Shown: positions 24,303 through 34,473, numbered from the stretch's first letter. The stretch is 64,000 nucleotides of DNA from Alkalimonas cellulosilytica (GCF_036325985.1 NZ_JAUHLI010000007.1:153646-217645); one strand, 5' to 3'. The notes: generated by a model from the sequence alone, not told the origin. A program made the numbers and translations.

Positions 24303-25682
24303 ATGCAGCACTATCATATCATTGGCGACGCCCCAACTGACTTGCTGGATTTTTTTGCCCCACTGGCAGAGCAGCCCTGGGCGATGTTACTGGACTCAGC
24401 CGGCCCTGTTAGTAAGAACAACCGTTTTGATATCTTAGCGGCCGAGCCGGTTTGCACCATTGAGGCCAAAGATGGCCATACGGTGCTGACCGATGCACAA
24501 GGTGTCCATCACTATCAGCAACATCCACTGACCGTGGTCAAGGCCGCCTTAAAGTGCTATTTCCCGCAGCCTGCTGCCAAGCTTGACCTGCCCTTTCAGG
24601 GCGGTGCTTTGGGTTATTTTGGCTATGATCTTGGCCGCTACAGTGAGCAGATACCGGCTACAGCAAGCAAAGATCTGCCACTGCCGGATATGGCCATCGG
24701 CATTTACCTCTGGGCTTTGGTGCTGGATAAAGAAAAGCAGCAACTGTGGTATCTGGATTATCGTGGTGATGCCGAACAGAACTGGAGCAAGCTCAATAAC
24801 CGGCTTAGTCAGTATCGGGAGCAAGCCGCTCCCTTTGCATTAACCAGTGACTGGCAGGCCAATATGGACAAAGCCTGCTACCAGGCTCGCTTTGAGCAGG
24901 TGCATGAACACCTGCTGGCCGGTGATTGCTATCAGATTAATCTGGCGCAGCGTTTTAGCGCCAGCTACCAGGGCAGTGAATGGCAAGCCTACCGGAAGCT
25001 GCGCGCTGCCAATGCAGCGCCTTTCTCTGCCTTTATGCGCTTACCCGAGGGCTGCGTGCTGAGTATTTCACCGGAGCGCTTTTTGCAGCTGCATGACCGA
25101 GAGATAGAAACCAAGCCGATTAAAGGCACCAAACCGCGCCACAGCGATACCAGACTGGATGCTGAGGCGGCTGAGGCACTGCGCAAATCGCCAAAAGATC
25201 GCGCCGAAAACGTGATGATTGTTGATTTGCTGCGCAATGACTTAGGCCGGGTGGCGGAGCCTGGCAGTGTGCGGGTACCGGATTTGTTTGCCATTGAAAG
25301 TTATCCGGCGGTGCATCATCTGGTGAGCACCGTTACCGCTACCCTGCGCGCCGATCTCGATGCCACCGATTTGCTGCAAGCCGCCTTTCCGGGTGGTTCC
25401 ATCACCGGAGCGCCAAAAATCAGCGCCATGACCATTATTGAGCAACTGGAGCCACACCGCCGCTCGGTATACTGCGGCTCCATCGGTTACATCGACCAGA
25501 GCGGTGATATGGACACCAACATCGCCATCCGCACCCTGGTAGCCTGCAACGGCCAACTGCACTGCTGGGCCGGCGGCGGCATCGTGGCCGACTCGGAAGT
25601 GAACAGCGAGTACCAGGAAACGCTGGATAAAGTGCACAAAATTCTGCCGGTACTGCAAAATACAGCTGAAGACTTAACATGA
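24303..25682 (+). CDS. pabB: Aminodeoxychorismate synthase component I
   Basis: This 459-aa chorismate-using enzyme forms 4-amino-4-deoxychorismate for folate synthesis, with ammonia from a glutamine amidotransferase (PabA), which is not in this window. The motif PIKGTKPR has the Lys that distinguishes PabB from TrpE (PIAGT). FPGGSITGAPK and GSIGYIDQSGDMDTNIAIRT are typical of the catalytic domain. The start at ATG 24303 is uncertain: no good ribosome site is seen and an in-frame GTG lies at 24285. The open frame upstream of that is MITE sequence. It overlaps the Nudix gene by 4 nt. Confidence 0.9.
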   Translation: MQHYHIIGDAPTDLLDFFAPLAEQPWAMLLDSAGPVSKNNRFDILAAEPVCTIEAKDGHTVLTDAQGVHHYQQHPLTVVKAALKCYFPQPAAKLDLPFQGGALGYFGYDLGRYSEQIPATASKDLPLPDMAIGIYLWALVLDKEKQQLWYLDYRGDAEQNWSKLNNRLSQYREQAAPFALTSDWQANMDKACYQARFEQVHEHLLAGDCYQINLAQRFSASYQGSEWQAYRKLRAANAAPFSAFMRLPEGCVLSISPERFLQLHDREIETKPIKGTKPRHSDTRLDAEAAEALRKSPKDRAENVMIVDLLRNDLGRVAEPGSVRVPDLFAIESYPAVHHLVSTVTATLRADLDATDLLQAAFPGGSITGAPKISAMTIIEQLEPHRRSVYCGSIGYIDQSGDMDTNIAIRTLVACNGQLHCWAGGGIVADSEVNSEYQETLDKVHKILPVLQNTAEDLT

Positions 25683-26257
25683 GTTGGGATACCGACTGGC
25701 TACTCGCCCGCTTTAACACCCATGTGCCGCCCATGGCAGCACCTACCTTGCAGAACCAGAGCGGTACACAACGGGCTGCGGTGCTGCTGCCTTTTTTGCA
25801 AGGCCCTAAAGGATTGGAATTAGTGCTGACCAAGCGCGCTGAGCATTTAAAGCATCATCCCGGCCAAATCAGTTTTCCTGGTGGCCGCATTGAAGCCGGT
25901 GAAAGCAGCAAGATGGCGGCGCTGCGCGAAGCCGAAGAAGAAGTGGGGCTATCACCTGCTGATGTCACCATTGTGGGTCAGCTGCCGCCACAAGCCACCA
26001 GCACCGGCTTTGTGATAGAGCCCTGGCTGGGACTGGTGCATGCCCCACCCCGCTGGCAACTGCAACTGGATGAAGTGGCCGATATCTTTCATGCACCTTT
26101 GGCAGAACTATGGCAAGAAGAGCGCTGGCAACAATGGAACTGGCAGCATCAGGGCCGGCAGTACCCAGTGTACTTTTTGCATTGGCGCCAGCAACTGATA
26201 TGGGGCGCGACTGCCGCTATTTTGCATCGGTTAAAGCAACAGCTGGGGCAACCTTAA
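25679..26257 (+). CDS. Nudix CoA pyrophosphatase family protein
   Basis: This 192-aa protein has a full Nudix box G-x5-E-x7-REUxEExGU (GGRIEAGESSKMAALREAEEEVGL). Before it stands KRAEHLKHHPGQISFPG, matching the LRxxHxGQVxFPGG signature of the UPF0035/NudL group that hydrolyses CoA and its derivatives. It is translationally coupled to pabB by an ATGA overlap. In many gammaproteobacteria nudL also follows pabB. Substrate by family only. Confidence 0.88.
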   Translation: MSWDTDWLLARFNTHVPPMAAPTLQNQSGTQRAAVLLPFLQGPKGLELVLTKRAEHLKHHPGQISFPGGRIEAGESSKMAALREAEEEVGLSPADVTIVGQLPPQATSTGFVIEPWLGLVHAPPRWQLQLDEVADIFHAPLAELWQEERWQQWNWQHQGRQYPVYFLHWRQQLIWGATAAILHRLKQQLGQP

Positions 26258-26386
26258 GCTGGCACTACCAGGTCCGCTAACACTGAGCCCGGCAAACCAA
26301 AGCAATGTTCGAGCTGTACAAGGAACCAAGTCGTGTTGGCACGTTCAAATCTGGCAGCTTATTCATCCTTTACTTGAGGAAACGGC

Positions 26387-26863
26387 ATGGAAAAATTACT
26401 GCAAAGTAGTCGCATTCTGGTGATTCTGACTATTATCGTCTGCGCGGCCTCGGCTTGCCTGCTCTATGCTGCCAGTGTGTCCATTGTCTATGGCATCATT
26501 GTCGATACTGTGATGGCGATTCCGGTCAAAGCAGATGAAGGCAAACGCCTGGCGGTGAAGTTACTTAAGGTACTGGATACCCTGTTAATCGCCCTGACTT
26601 TTCAGATCATTGCTTCTGCCTTGTACCGGTTGTTTCTTACCAGGACAGTTGAACGGGATAAAGGCCTGTTAAAAGCGCTCGATATCAAAAGTTTTCATGA
26701 CTTAAAAATCACCCTGATGCAGGTGGCATCGGTGATTCTGGTGATTTTGTTTCTGGAGCAAGCGGTGGAAGTGGGTGCCACGCTGGAGACGCTGTACTTT
26801 GGCCTGGCTATCGGCTTTGTTGTGCTGGCTTCCATGATTGCCGCCCGCTTGATGAACCATTAA
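26387..26863 (+). CDS. YqhA / UPF0114 family inner-membrane protein
   Basis: This 158-aa protein has about four membrane segments: ILVILTIIVCAASACLLYAAS, LLIALTFQIIASALYRLF, LMQVASVILVILFLEQAV and LYFGLAIGFVVLASMIA. The pattern RILVILTII near the start and ALDIKSFHDLKITL in the middle matches UPF0114 (YqhA). The function is unknown. A good ribosome site (GAGGAAACGGC) precedes the ATG. It seems monocistronic. Confidence 0.82.
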   Translation: MEKLLQSSRILVILTIIVCAASACLLYAASVSIVYGIIVDTVMAIPVKADEGKRLAVKLLKVLDTLLIALTFQIIASALYRLFLTRTVERDKGLLKALDIKSFHDLKITLMQVASVILVILFLEQAVEVGATLETLYFGLAIGFVVLASMIAARLMNH

Positions 26864-26978
26864 CGCTTGCTGTTAATGCCGTGATTCCGAGGATAAAGAG
26901 GATGGCACTTTAAGCCCGGGACCGTTATCCTGTTGGCGCACTTATACTAAAAAATCACCTCAGGAACAGGAGCATCCT

Positions 26979-28199
26979 ATGTCAAAACTCTTCAGCGCCT
27001 TAGCGGCCAGTACCTTGCTGCTAATGGGCTCAGCCCTGGCAGAGCGCCAGCCGCGCGATGTCAGCGAACGTGAAGCCTGGCAGCTGCACTCCCGCGTGAT
27101 CACGCTCGATACCCATGTCGATATTGCCCGCGGTTACGCTACGCATCAAATGGATCCGGGCGTGATGACCCGGGCCCAGGTCGATTTGCCCAAGATGCGC
27201 GCCGGTGGCCTGGATGCCGCTTTTTTCATTGTCTATGTAGGCCAGGGCTCGATGACGGAGCAAGGCTATGCCGCAGCCAGAGCCCGTGCCGAAGAAAGTT
27301 ATCAGGCCATTAAACGCATGACCAGGGCTTACCGTGATCAAATTGGTCTGGCCCGCACGGCCGATGAGGTGGAAGCCTTGCATGCACAAGGCAAGCTGGT
27401 GGCGCTGATTGGTATGGAAAATGCCTATCCGCTGGGCACCAGTGTCGATGAAATTCCACTGTGGGCCGAGCGCGGTGTCCGCTATGTCGGCATTACCCAT
27501 ATGGGCAATAACCAGTTTGGTGGCAGCTCCAATCCGCGATTGGATCAGGGCGATAAACCGGATCAGGGCTTAACCGATTTGGGCCGTCAGCTGGTTAAAA
27601 AGCTGAATGACTACGGCATTATGGTCGATATTTCGCACGTGGGTAAACGCAGCTCACTGGAAGCCATCGCCCTGTCACGCGCACCGGTGATTGCCTCCCA
27701 CTCCGGGGTCTCCGGCGTGCACCCCAACCTGCGGAATCTGGATGATGAGCAGTTGGATGCGATTAAAGCCAATGGCGGTGTTGCCCAGATGGTGGCCTTT
27801 CGCAGCTATGTCGCCAATGTCGATCCCCGCATTCAGCGCGGCCAGGATGAACTGCGTCAGCAGTATCTGTCGGCCGGCTGGGGCGGCGCCAGCGATGCTG
27901 AGATCAAAGCCTATATGGATGGCCTGACTGAGCTGCGTCGTACCTACCAGGATGTAACCTTAGCGCAGTTTATCGATCATATCGATTATGCGGTGGATCG
28001 CATTGGCATTGAGCATGTCGGCATCGTATCCGATTTTGATGGCGGCGGCGGCGTGGAAGGCTGGGACGATGCCACTGAAACCATCAATGTGACCTGGGAG
28101 CTGATGCGACGTGGCTACAGTGAGGATGAGATCCGGGCCCTTTGGTCGGGTAATGTGCTGCGGGTGATGCGCGCAGTGGAAGCTGCAGCGAAGCATTAA
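26979..28199 (+). CDS. Membrane dipeptidase (M19, renal dipeptidase family)
   Basis: This 406-aa exported enzyme has a signal peptide (KLFSALAASTLLLMGSALA). Zinc-site motifs are LDTHVDI (HxD), GMENAYPL (Glu), VDISHVGKRS and VIASHSGVSGVHPN (His pair). VSDFDGGGGVEGW lies near the C-terminus. M19 enzymes hydrolyse a range of dipeptides, including D-amino-acid ones, in the periplasm. A clear ribosome site (CAGGAACAGGAGC) precedes the ATG, and an intrinsic terminator follows the gene. Confidence 0.92.
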   Translation: MSKLFSALAASTLLLMGSALAERQPRDVSEREAWQLHSRVITLDTHVDIARGYATHQMDPGVMTRAQVDLPKMRAGGLDAAFFIVYVGQGSMTEQGYAAARARAEESYQAIKRMTRAYRDQIGLARTADEVEALHAQGKLVALIGMENAYPLGTSVDEIPLWAERGVRYVGITHMGNNQFGGSSNPRLDQGDKPDQGLTDLGRQLVKKLNDYGIMVDISHVGKRSSLEAIALSRAPVIASHSGVSGVHPNLRNLDDEQLDAIKANGGVAQMVAFRSYVANVDPRIQRGQDELRQQYLSAGWGGASDAEIKAYMDGLTELRRTYQDVTLAQFIDHIDYAVDRIGIEHVGIVSDFDGGGGVEGWDDATETINVTWELMRRGYSEDEIRALWSGNVLRVMRAVEAAAKH

Positions 28200-28221
28200 C
28201 CATTTCCCCCATGCTAAAACG

Positions 28222-28249
28222 GCCGCCCTGCTCCAGCCGGGCGGCTTTC
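28222..28249 (+). terminator. Intrinsic terminator of the M19 dipeptidase gene
   Basis: The 7-bp stem GCCGCCC/GGGCGGC (28222-28228, 28239-28245) is followed by a short T-rich tail (TTTCATTT), 22 bp after the stop. Confidence 0.8.
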
Positions 28250-28402
28250 ATTTGCCTTAGAAAATTTCATGTAAATCTTGAGATACAGCACTGACAGGGG
28301 GTACAGCTGTAACCAGACCTGACCAGTTCCAACAGCACTTACAGCCTACCCGGCTTTGAGTTACAATCCAGCTATCTTGGTTCTAATTCGTTTATATAAC
28401 TT

Positions 28403-29782
28403 ATGATTATCAGCGCTTTTGATATGTTCAGCATTGGCATAGGCCCTTCCAGCTCACATACCGTCGGGCCGATGCGGGCTGCGCATCAGTTTACCGAACA
28501 GCTGAAACAACTGGGTCAGCTTGAGTCCGTCAATCGTATTAAGGTTGAGCTCTATGGCTCGCTGGGGCAGACCGGTATTGGCCATGGCACCGGCAAAGCG
28601 GTTATTCTTGGGCTTAGTGGCTACCTGCCGGAGAGCATCGACCCGGATCTGATCCCAGAACTGCTGCATCAGGTACACACAGAGCAATCACTGCTGCTGG
28701 CGCAACAACAGCCGGTGAAATTCCCGCGGGAAGGCGCCATTACCTTTCATCGGCGCAAGACCCTCAAAGAGCACTCCAATGGCATGGAGCTGGTCGCCTG
28801 GAACGGCGATACCGAGCTATTGCGAGAAGTCTATTTCTCCATTGGTGGTGGCTTTATTGTCAAAGCCGAAGATTTTGCCAAAGAAAAAGAAGCGGCCAGT
28901 CAGTTTGCTGCTGATAACCCGCCGCCCTACCCGTTTGAAAGTGCGGCAGAGCTGCTGGCGCTTTGCAAAGAGCATGGTTTATCGATTTCCAGCCTGATGC
29001 TGGAAAACGAGCAGGTATTGCGTAAGCCCAGTCAGGTGAAAGATGAATTGTTTCATATCTGGCAGACCATGCGCGATTGTGTCGAGCGAGGTATTCGCAC
29101 CGAGGGTGTCTTGCCGGGTGGTCTGAAAGTAAAACGACGGGCACCGGCGCTGTACCGCCGGCTCAGTGTGGAGAAAAGCTCGGATCCTTTGCAGGTGATG
29201 GACTGGGTGAACCTGTTTGCTCTGGCTGTGAATGAAGAAAATGCCGCCGGTGGCCGGGTGGTCACTGCCCCAACCAATGGTGCAGCCGGTATTATCCCGG
29301 CAGTACTGATGTACTACGACAAGTTTATCCAGCCGGTTACGCCGGATATAGCTATGCGTTATCTGTTAACGGCTGCCGCCATTGGCATTTTGTACAAAAA
29401 GAATGCGTCTATTTCGGGTGCCGAAGTCGGTTGTCAGGGCGAAGTGGGTGTCGCTTGTTCAATGGCCGCCGGCGCCTTAACGGAAATTCTGGGTGGCTCA
29501 GCCAGCCATGTAGAAAATGCAGCAGAAATTGGCATGGAACACAATTTAGGCCTAACCTGCGATCCGGTCGGTGGCCTGGTACAGGTGCCTTGCATTGAGC
29601 GCAATGCCATGGGGGCGGTGAAAGCCATCAATGCGTCACGACTGGCGCTGCGGGGCAGCGGCGATCACAAGGTGTCGCTGGATAAAGTGATTAAAACCAT
29701 GTGGGACACCGGCAAGGACATGCAAACCAAGTACAAAGAAACCTCGCGCGGTGGCCTCGCCGTGAATATTATTGAGTGTTAA
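28403..29782 (+). CDS. sdaA: L-serine ammonia-lyase (iron-sulfur)
   Basis: This 459-aa single-chain enzyme deaminates L-serine to pyruvate. The N-terminal domain starts ISAFDMFSIGIGPSSSHTVGPMRA. The catalytic domain has cluster-type cysteines in AEVGCQGEVGVACSMAAGAL and LTCDPVGGLVQVPCIERNAMG, and NEENAAGGRVVTAPTNGAAGI. Length and order match E. coli SdaA/SdaB. Gene is monocistronic, ended by a strong terminator that also serves the convergent RND gene. Confidence 0.95.
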   Translation: MIISAFDMFSIGIGPSSSHTVGPMRAAHQFTEQLKQLGQLESVNRIKVELYGSLGQTGIGHGTGKAVILGLSGYLPESIDPDLIPELLHQVHTEQSLLLAQQQPVKFPREGAITFHRRKTLKEHSNGMELVAWNGDTELLREVYFSIGGGFIVKAEDFAKEKEAASQFAADNPPPYPFESAAELLALCKEHGLSISSLMLENEQVLRKPSQVKDELFHIWQTMRDCVERGIRTEGVLPGGLKVKRRAPALYRRLSVEKSSDPLQVMDWVNLFALAVNEENAAGGRVVTAPTNGAAGIIPAVLMYYDKFIQPVTPDIAMRYLLTAAAIGILYKKNASISGAEVGCQGEVGVACSMAAGALTEILGGSASHVENAAEIGMEHNLGLTCDPVGGLVQVPCIERNAMGAVKAINASRLALRGSGDHKVSLDKVIKTMWDTGKDMQTKYKETSRGGLAVNIIEC

Positions 29783-29785
29783 GAG

Positions 29786-29812
29786 AAAGCCCCTGACATC
29801 AGGGGCTTTTTT
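29786..29812. terminator. Bidirectional terminator between sdaA and RND gene
   Basis: A 10-bp stem AAAGCCCCTG/CAGGGGCTTT (29786-29795, 29800-29809) with loop ACAT is flanked by A and T runs, between two convergent genes. Confidence 0.9.
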
Positions 29813-29825
29813 ATAGTGCATTGAT

Positions 29826-32800
29826 TCAGCTAAGTTCGCCTAAGCGGGTATCGATTTTTTGCTCCTTGCTGCGAAACAGGTTCTTCACGTCTTCCAGGAT
29901 GACATAAAGCGCCGGGATCAGGATCAAAGTAATCACAGTCGCAAACAAAATACCAAAGGCTAGCGATACTGCCATCGGCACCACGATTTGCGCCTGCAAA
30001 CTACGCTCCAGCACGATGGGCGTTAAGCCCAAAAAGGTGGTCATCGAGGTCAGTACGATGGCACGAAAACGCATGGTACCGGCCTCTTCCACCGCCTGAC
30101 GGATGCTGTGCCCGGCCGCTCTGGCTTTATTGACAAAATCCACCATGATCAAACTGTCATTCACCACCACCCCGGCCAACGCTATCAGGCCAAACACCGA
30201 CATAATGCTCATGCTAAGCCCCAGGACCATATGGCCAACCACAGCCCCAATCAGGCCAAAGGGGATCACGCTCATAATAATCAGCGGCTGGCTGTAGGAT
30301 TTCAGTGGAATGGCCATTAAGGCATAAATCAAAAACAGCGCCAGCACGGCGGCTTTGAACATATCGCGCTGCGCATCCATTTCATCCTGGCTGCTGCCTT
30401 CCAGCGCTGTGGTGACACCAGGGTATTGCTTAGGCAGTTCTTTCATAATGCCCTGGCGAACTTCCCGCACCACCCGGCCCGGCTCGATGCGATCTTTATC
30501 TGCCGCCGCAGTAATGGTGACCGCCCGCTCACCATTGACCCGGTTAATGGCATTAAAGGCCGGCTGCAACTGATAGCTGGCGACCATACTAAAGGGCACC
30601 TCACCACCATCGGCAGTGCGGATCCGCATCTGCTCTAAATTACCCAGTGAGTTGCGCTCATCTTTCGGGTAGCGCACCATCACTTTCACTTCTTCGCCAT
30701 CGCGCTGTACCCGCTGCGCTTCGGCACCATAGAAGCCATAACGTACCTGGCGTGCTACATCGGCCAGCGTTAACCCAAGCAAGTCCGCCTCAGGTTTCAG
30801 TGTCAGCACCACCTCGTCATTGCCACCACTCAGGTTATCCTGAATATCGTACACGCCTTCGTATTGCTCCAGCGCTCGCTTAAGCTCTTCGGCAGCCGCT
30901 TCCAGCATCTGCAAATTATCACCACGAATTTGCAGCGCTATATCAGCACCGCCGCCACCAGCGCCGGTAGAGGCATTGATATTAAATGAACGCATGCCGG
31001 CAATCTCTGGCATTTCTTCACGCCAGATACGGGCAATTTCAAAGCCATCAATTTCACGGCCTTCGCTTTTTTCCAACTCCAGTACCATCTGCCCACGGGT
31101 ATCGCTGTTTAAGAACACCAGCCGGTGCTGAATCACATCGGCATTGTATTCGGATTTCAGCCGCTCATTGGTGCGCATTAATGCGGCTTCCATCTCATCC
31201 AGTGCCTGCTGCGTTTGCTGACTGGACGAGCCTTCTTCCATCAAGATACTGGCCTGAATAAAGTCGCTTGGGATATCCGGGAAAAACACCCAACGGACAA
31301 AGCCCCCGCCCAGCAAACCTATCATCAGTAGCATCATTGAGAAAAAGCTAACCAGTGTCAGATAGCGAAACTCAATGCAGCGTCGAATAAAGGGCCGGTA
31401 GTGTTGATGAATGAGGTGCTGCAGTTTAGCGGCCACCCATTCCCGGATACTGCGTAAGAAATTACTGGTGCCGCGGCCACTGGCATAAAACAAGCCATGC
31501 CGGTTTGGATCCCAGGGTTTCATGTCGATATGGGCAATGTGGGTAGGCAGAATCAGCTTGGACTCGACGATAGAGAATGCCAGACACAGTATCACCACCC
31601 AGGCAATCGACTCCCAAATCGGCCCCATGGCGCCGCCCACCATCAGCATGGGTAGAAAGGCGGCGATGGTGGTCAGCACACCGAAGGTCGCTGGCATGGC
31701 CACTTTCTTGGCCCCGGCGATGACCGAGTCCATCGACTTGCCTTTTTTCTCGATTTCGCTAAAAGCACTCTCACCAATAATGATGGCATCATCCACCACA
31801 ATACCGAGCACCAGAATAAAGCCAAACAAGCTGATCATGTTGATGGAAACACCGAACATCGGCAGTGGCATCAGTGCCAGGGCACCTAGAAAACAGACCG
31901 GGATCCCGACCATAACCCAAAAAGCAATCCGAAACTCCAGAAACAAGGTGAGTGCCAGCAGCACCAGCAAGACACCGTACAGCAGATTGCTGGTCATCAG
32001 TTCGATGCGGCCCTGCAGGTAGTAACTGCTGTCGCCCCAATGATCCAGATAAATACCCGCCGGCAGGATCTCACGCTGCTCTTCGACATAACGCTTCACG
32101 TTTGCTGAAATTTGCAGGCTGTTGTCATCGCCAACTGCATCTACCCGGATGGAGATCGAGGGCATCCCATCAAAGGTAGCCTCGCCCTCGCGCTCGATAA
32201 AGCCATCATTGATGTAAGCAATATCGCCCAGTCTGAGCCGGGTGCCATCGTTAAAGCGCAGCAGGATAATATCGGCAAACTCATGGCCGCGGTACGCCTG
32301 GCCCTTGGTTCGCAGTAAGATATTGCCAGCCTCGGAGCGGATAGAGCCGCCCGGAATATCTACCGAGCTGCCGCGAATGGCTTGCACTACCTGATCAAAC
32401 GTTAATTGATACTCCCGCAGCACCGCCTCGGATAACTCAATGGAGATTTCGTAGTCGCGGGCACCGACCACCTCGACCTGGCTGATGCTGTAGCGTTTTT
32501 TTAAGTCATCGCGGATTTGTTTGGCCAGCTCTTTCATGCTGCGCTCATCGGCATCGCCGTAGAGTGAGAGCCAAATCACCGTACTCTGAAACCGTTGCCG
32601 GTACACCACAGGGCGCTCTGCCTGCTCCGGAAAGGTTGCAATAGCGGCTACCTGAGTTTTGATTTCATCCATTACTTCCATGATGTCGTAACTGGATGAG
32701 ATTTCAGCCCGTACCGTGCCCAAACCTTCGACGGCGGTTGAGCGAATGCGCTTAATGCCATTGATGGAACGCAGCCGCTCTTCAATTTTATCAATTACCG

Positions 32801-32996
32801 CGCTTTCGACCTCCTGCGGCGCAGCGCCCAGATAAGGCACCCGAATGGTGACTTCATCCAGCGCAATTTCCGGGAAGATCTGTTTCTTGATGGTCATTAA
32901 CGAAGCGGCGCCAGCAATAATCAGCACCACCATCAACAAGTTGGCGGCAACACTATTGCGGGCAAACCAGGCAATAATGCCTTTATGCGTATCCAT
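29826..32996 (-). CDS. RND efflux transporter permease (AcrB-type)
   Basis: This 1056-aa inner-membrane pump has the RND layout: N-terminal helix (NSVAANLLMVVLIIAGAASLM), a large periplasmic domain, helices 2-6, a second periplasmic domain and C-terminal helices. The proton-relay aspartate pair is present in GIVVDDAIIIGE. LRLGDIAYINDGF and PLPMFGVSINMIS are typical of the HAE-1-like branch. The substrate is unknown. The MFP gene lies 2 bp upstream (32999), so both form one operon. No outer-membrane factor is adjacent, so TolC-like partner must come from elsewhere. Confidence 0.93.
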   Translation of the reverse strand: MDTHKGIIAWFARNSVAANLLMVVLIIAGAASLMTIKKQIFPEIALDEVTIRVPYLGAAPQEVESAVIDKIEERLRSINGIKRIRSTAVEGLGTVRAEISSSYDIMEVMDEIKTQVAAIATFPEQAERPVVYRQRFQSTVIWLSLYGDADERSMKELAKQIRDDLKKRYSISQVEVVGARDYEISIELSEAVLREYQLTFDQVVQAIRGSSVDIPGGSIRSEAGNILLRTKGQAYRGHEFADIILLRFNDGTRLRLGDIAYINDGFIEREGEATFDGMPSISIRVDAVGDDNSLQISANVKRYVEEQREILPAGIYLDHWGDSSYYLQGRIELMTSNLLYGVLLVLLALTLFLEFRIAFWVMVGIPVCFLGALALMPLPMFGVSINMISLFGFILVLGIVVDDAIIIGESAFSEIEKKGKSMDSVIAGAKKVAMPATFGVLTTIAAFLPMLMVGGAMGPIWESIAWVVILCLAFSIVESKLILPTHIAHIDMKPWDPNRHGLFYASGRGTSNFLRSIREWVAAKLQHLIHQHYRPFIRRCIEFRYLTLVSFFSMMLLMIGLLGGGFVRWVFFPDIPSDFIQASILMEEGSSSQQTQQALDEMEAALMRTNERLKSEYNADVIQHRLVFLNSDTRGQMVLELEKSEGREIDGFEIARIWREEMPEIAGMRSFNINASTGAGGGGADIALQIRGDNLQMLEAAAEELKRALEQYEGVYDIQDNLSGGNDEVVLTLKPEADLLGLTLADVARQVRYGFYGAEAQRVQRDGEEVKVMVRYPKDERNSLGNLEQMRIRTADGGEVPFSMVASYQLQPAFNAINRVNGERAVTITAAADKDRIEPGRVVREVRQGIMKELPKQYPGVTTALEGSSQDEMDAQRDMFKAAVLALFLIYALMAIPLKSYSQPLIIMSVIPFGLIGAVVGHMVLGLSMSIMSVFGLIALAGVVVNDSLIMVDFVNKARAAGHSIRQAVEEAGTMRFRAIVLTSMTTFLGLTPIVLERSLQAQIVVPMAVSLAFGILFATVITLILIPALYVILEDVKNLFRSKEQKIDTRLGELS

Positions 32997-32998
32997 GC

Positions 32999-34201
32999 TT
33001 AGTCTCCCGCTTGTTCAGTGCCAGCGTCTGCCGGACTTTCCAGCCATTCACCATCCACTCGGCCAAGCCGCACCTGCATGCCCGCTAAGGGATTGGGCAA
33101 GGCAGAAACGGCCAAATGCTCACCAGCGGCAAGCCCTGCTACCACGTAGGCATAACGCTCATCGGTACGCTGTACCTGGACCGTACGAAACTCCAGTTGC
33201 TGCTCGCTGTTTACCAGCAATAGCTGATTGCCAGGCCGCAATAAATTACGGGGCACCGGGATCACTTGCTCGGAAGAGATCCCATCGATGCTGGCATGGA
33301 CAAAGCGGCCAAAGCGCAGAGGTTGCTTTCCATCAGCCTGCAGACGATAAGGATCGTCTACCTGCACCACGCCATAAATGACCCGGCTACGCTCATCCAA
33401 CACGCCTTCGGTGCGCACCAGTTTGCCTTGCCATTGCTGTGGCTGCCCCGCCACCAGAGCGCTGAGCTCAACCGATGGAAACTGTGGCTGTGCTGCCGTT
33501 GGGAGCTGCATAAAGGCCAAGTCGTTATCGCTTAGCGGAAGCCTGATTTCGGCCAGATCGGTACCAAAAATGCTGCCAAGCACAGTACCACGGCTGATAA
33601 ACTGCCCTAAATTCACCGCTCTGCTTTGCAGCAAACCTGCGTAAGGAGCGCGGATCTCTGTTCGGCTAAGATCCCGCGCAGCACGCTCCAGCTCCGCTTC
33701 TGCCGAGCGAACATTGGCAAGCTCACGCGCTAATTGCGGCCGGCGTAAACCCAGTTCAGGCGCCTCCCCTTCGGTAAAAGAGGCCCACTCTTCTTCGGCC
33801 ACCCGCACCCGGGCTAACTCTTCCTGCAGCGCAGCGGTCGCGCGCGCCAAATTGGCTTCGGCTGCTTTGAGTGCGGTTAAGTAATCATCCTGTTCTACCG
33901 TCACCAATACTTCGCCGGCAGCAAAAAATCCACCTTCGACAAAGTTGGGCGAAACGTCAATAATGCGGCCATTGACTTCAGAAATCAGACTGGTCATTAA
34001 TTTAGGCCGGACCGTGCCTTGAGAAGCAATGCGGTAAGTCAGTGTTTGCGGCTGTGCCGTAATGGTGTCGACCAGGACCCCTACCGGCAAGTCCTGGCGC
34101 TGCTCGGCTGGTTGCCGTCCTTTCATCAAGACCATCATTAATGCGATCGCCAACAACAGGATCAGTACTGGCAAGATAATTTTTAGTTTTTGCTTTGCCA
34201 T
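32999..34201 (-). CDS. RND periplasmic adaptor (HlyD/MFP family)
   Basis: This 400-aa adaptor has an N-terminal membrane anchor (KIILPVLILLLAIALMMVLM), a split lipoyl domain (GTVRPKLMTSLISEVNGRIIDV ... EIRAPYAGLLQSRAVNLGQFISRGT) around a coiled-coil hairpin, and a beta-barrel. It should bridge the RND pump to an outer-membrane channel. I chose the ATG at 34201. The in-frame GTG at 34210 overlaps the ribosome-site sequence AAGTGAG. It is promoter-proximal in the two-gene operon. Confidence 0.9.
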   Translation of the reverse strand: MAKQKLKIILPVLILLLAIALMMVLMKGRQPAEQRQDLPVGVLVDTITAQPQTLTYRIASQGTVRPKLMTSLISEVNGRIIDVSPNFVEGGFFAAGEVLVTVEQDDYLTALKAAEANLARATAALQEELARVRVAEEEWASFTEGEAPELGLRRPQLARELANVRSAEAELERAARDLSRTEIRAPYAGLLQSRAVNLGQFISRGTVLGSIFGTDLAEIRLPLSDNDLAFMQLPTAAQPQFPSVELSALVAGQPQQWQGKLVRTEGVLDERSRVIYGVVQVDDPYRLQADGKQPLRFGRFVHASIDGISSEQVIPVPRNLLRPGNQLLLVNSEQQLEFRTVQVQRTDERYAYVVAGLAAGEHLAVSALPNPLAGMQVRLGRVDGEWLESPADAGTEQAGD

Positions 34202-34443
34202 GGAACTCACTTTAGAAATAAGTTTAATTGGTTCTATACTAACGAAATTTGCTGCCAGATGGATGCTAAAAATATCTATTGATGCACGTTCATTTGCAGG
34301 CTGATAGTTGTTGGGCGAGATGGAGGGTAGTCAATTAGTTATTTAAATCAAAAACTTAAAAAAGCCTCATCGTGCTATAAGGCCTGCAGCAACGGCTGCA
34401 ACCGACATACTTTGTTACAAAGCATTGGAGACAACACGCGTTG

Positions 34444-34463
34444 GAACGGCTTCCTTGCCGTTC
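34444..34463. repeat. ACGG palindrome
   Basis: GAACGG ... CCGTTC with an 8-nt loop lies 10 bp after the stop of the KAS III-like gene. It is a close relative of the palindrome at 12091-12112. There is no T-run, so terminator function is doubtful. The rest of the 34202-34473 gap is AT-rich and shows no gene. Confidence 0.5.
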
Positions 34464-34473
34464 AACCGGCGTA

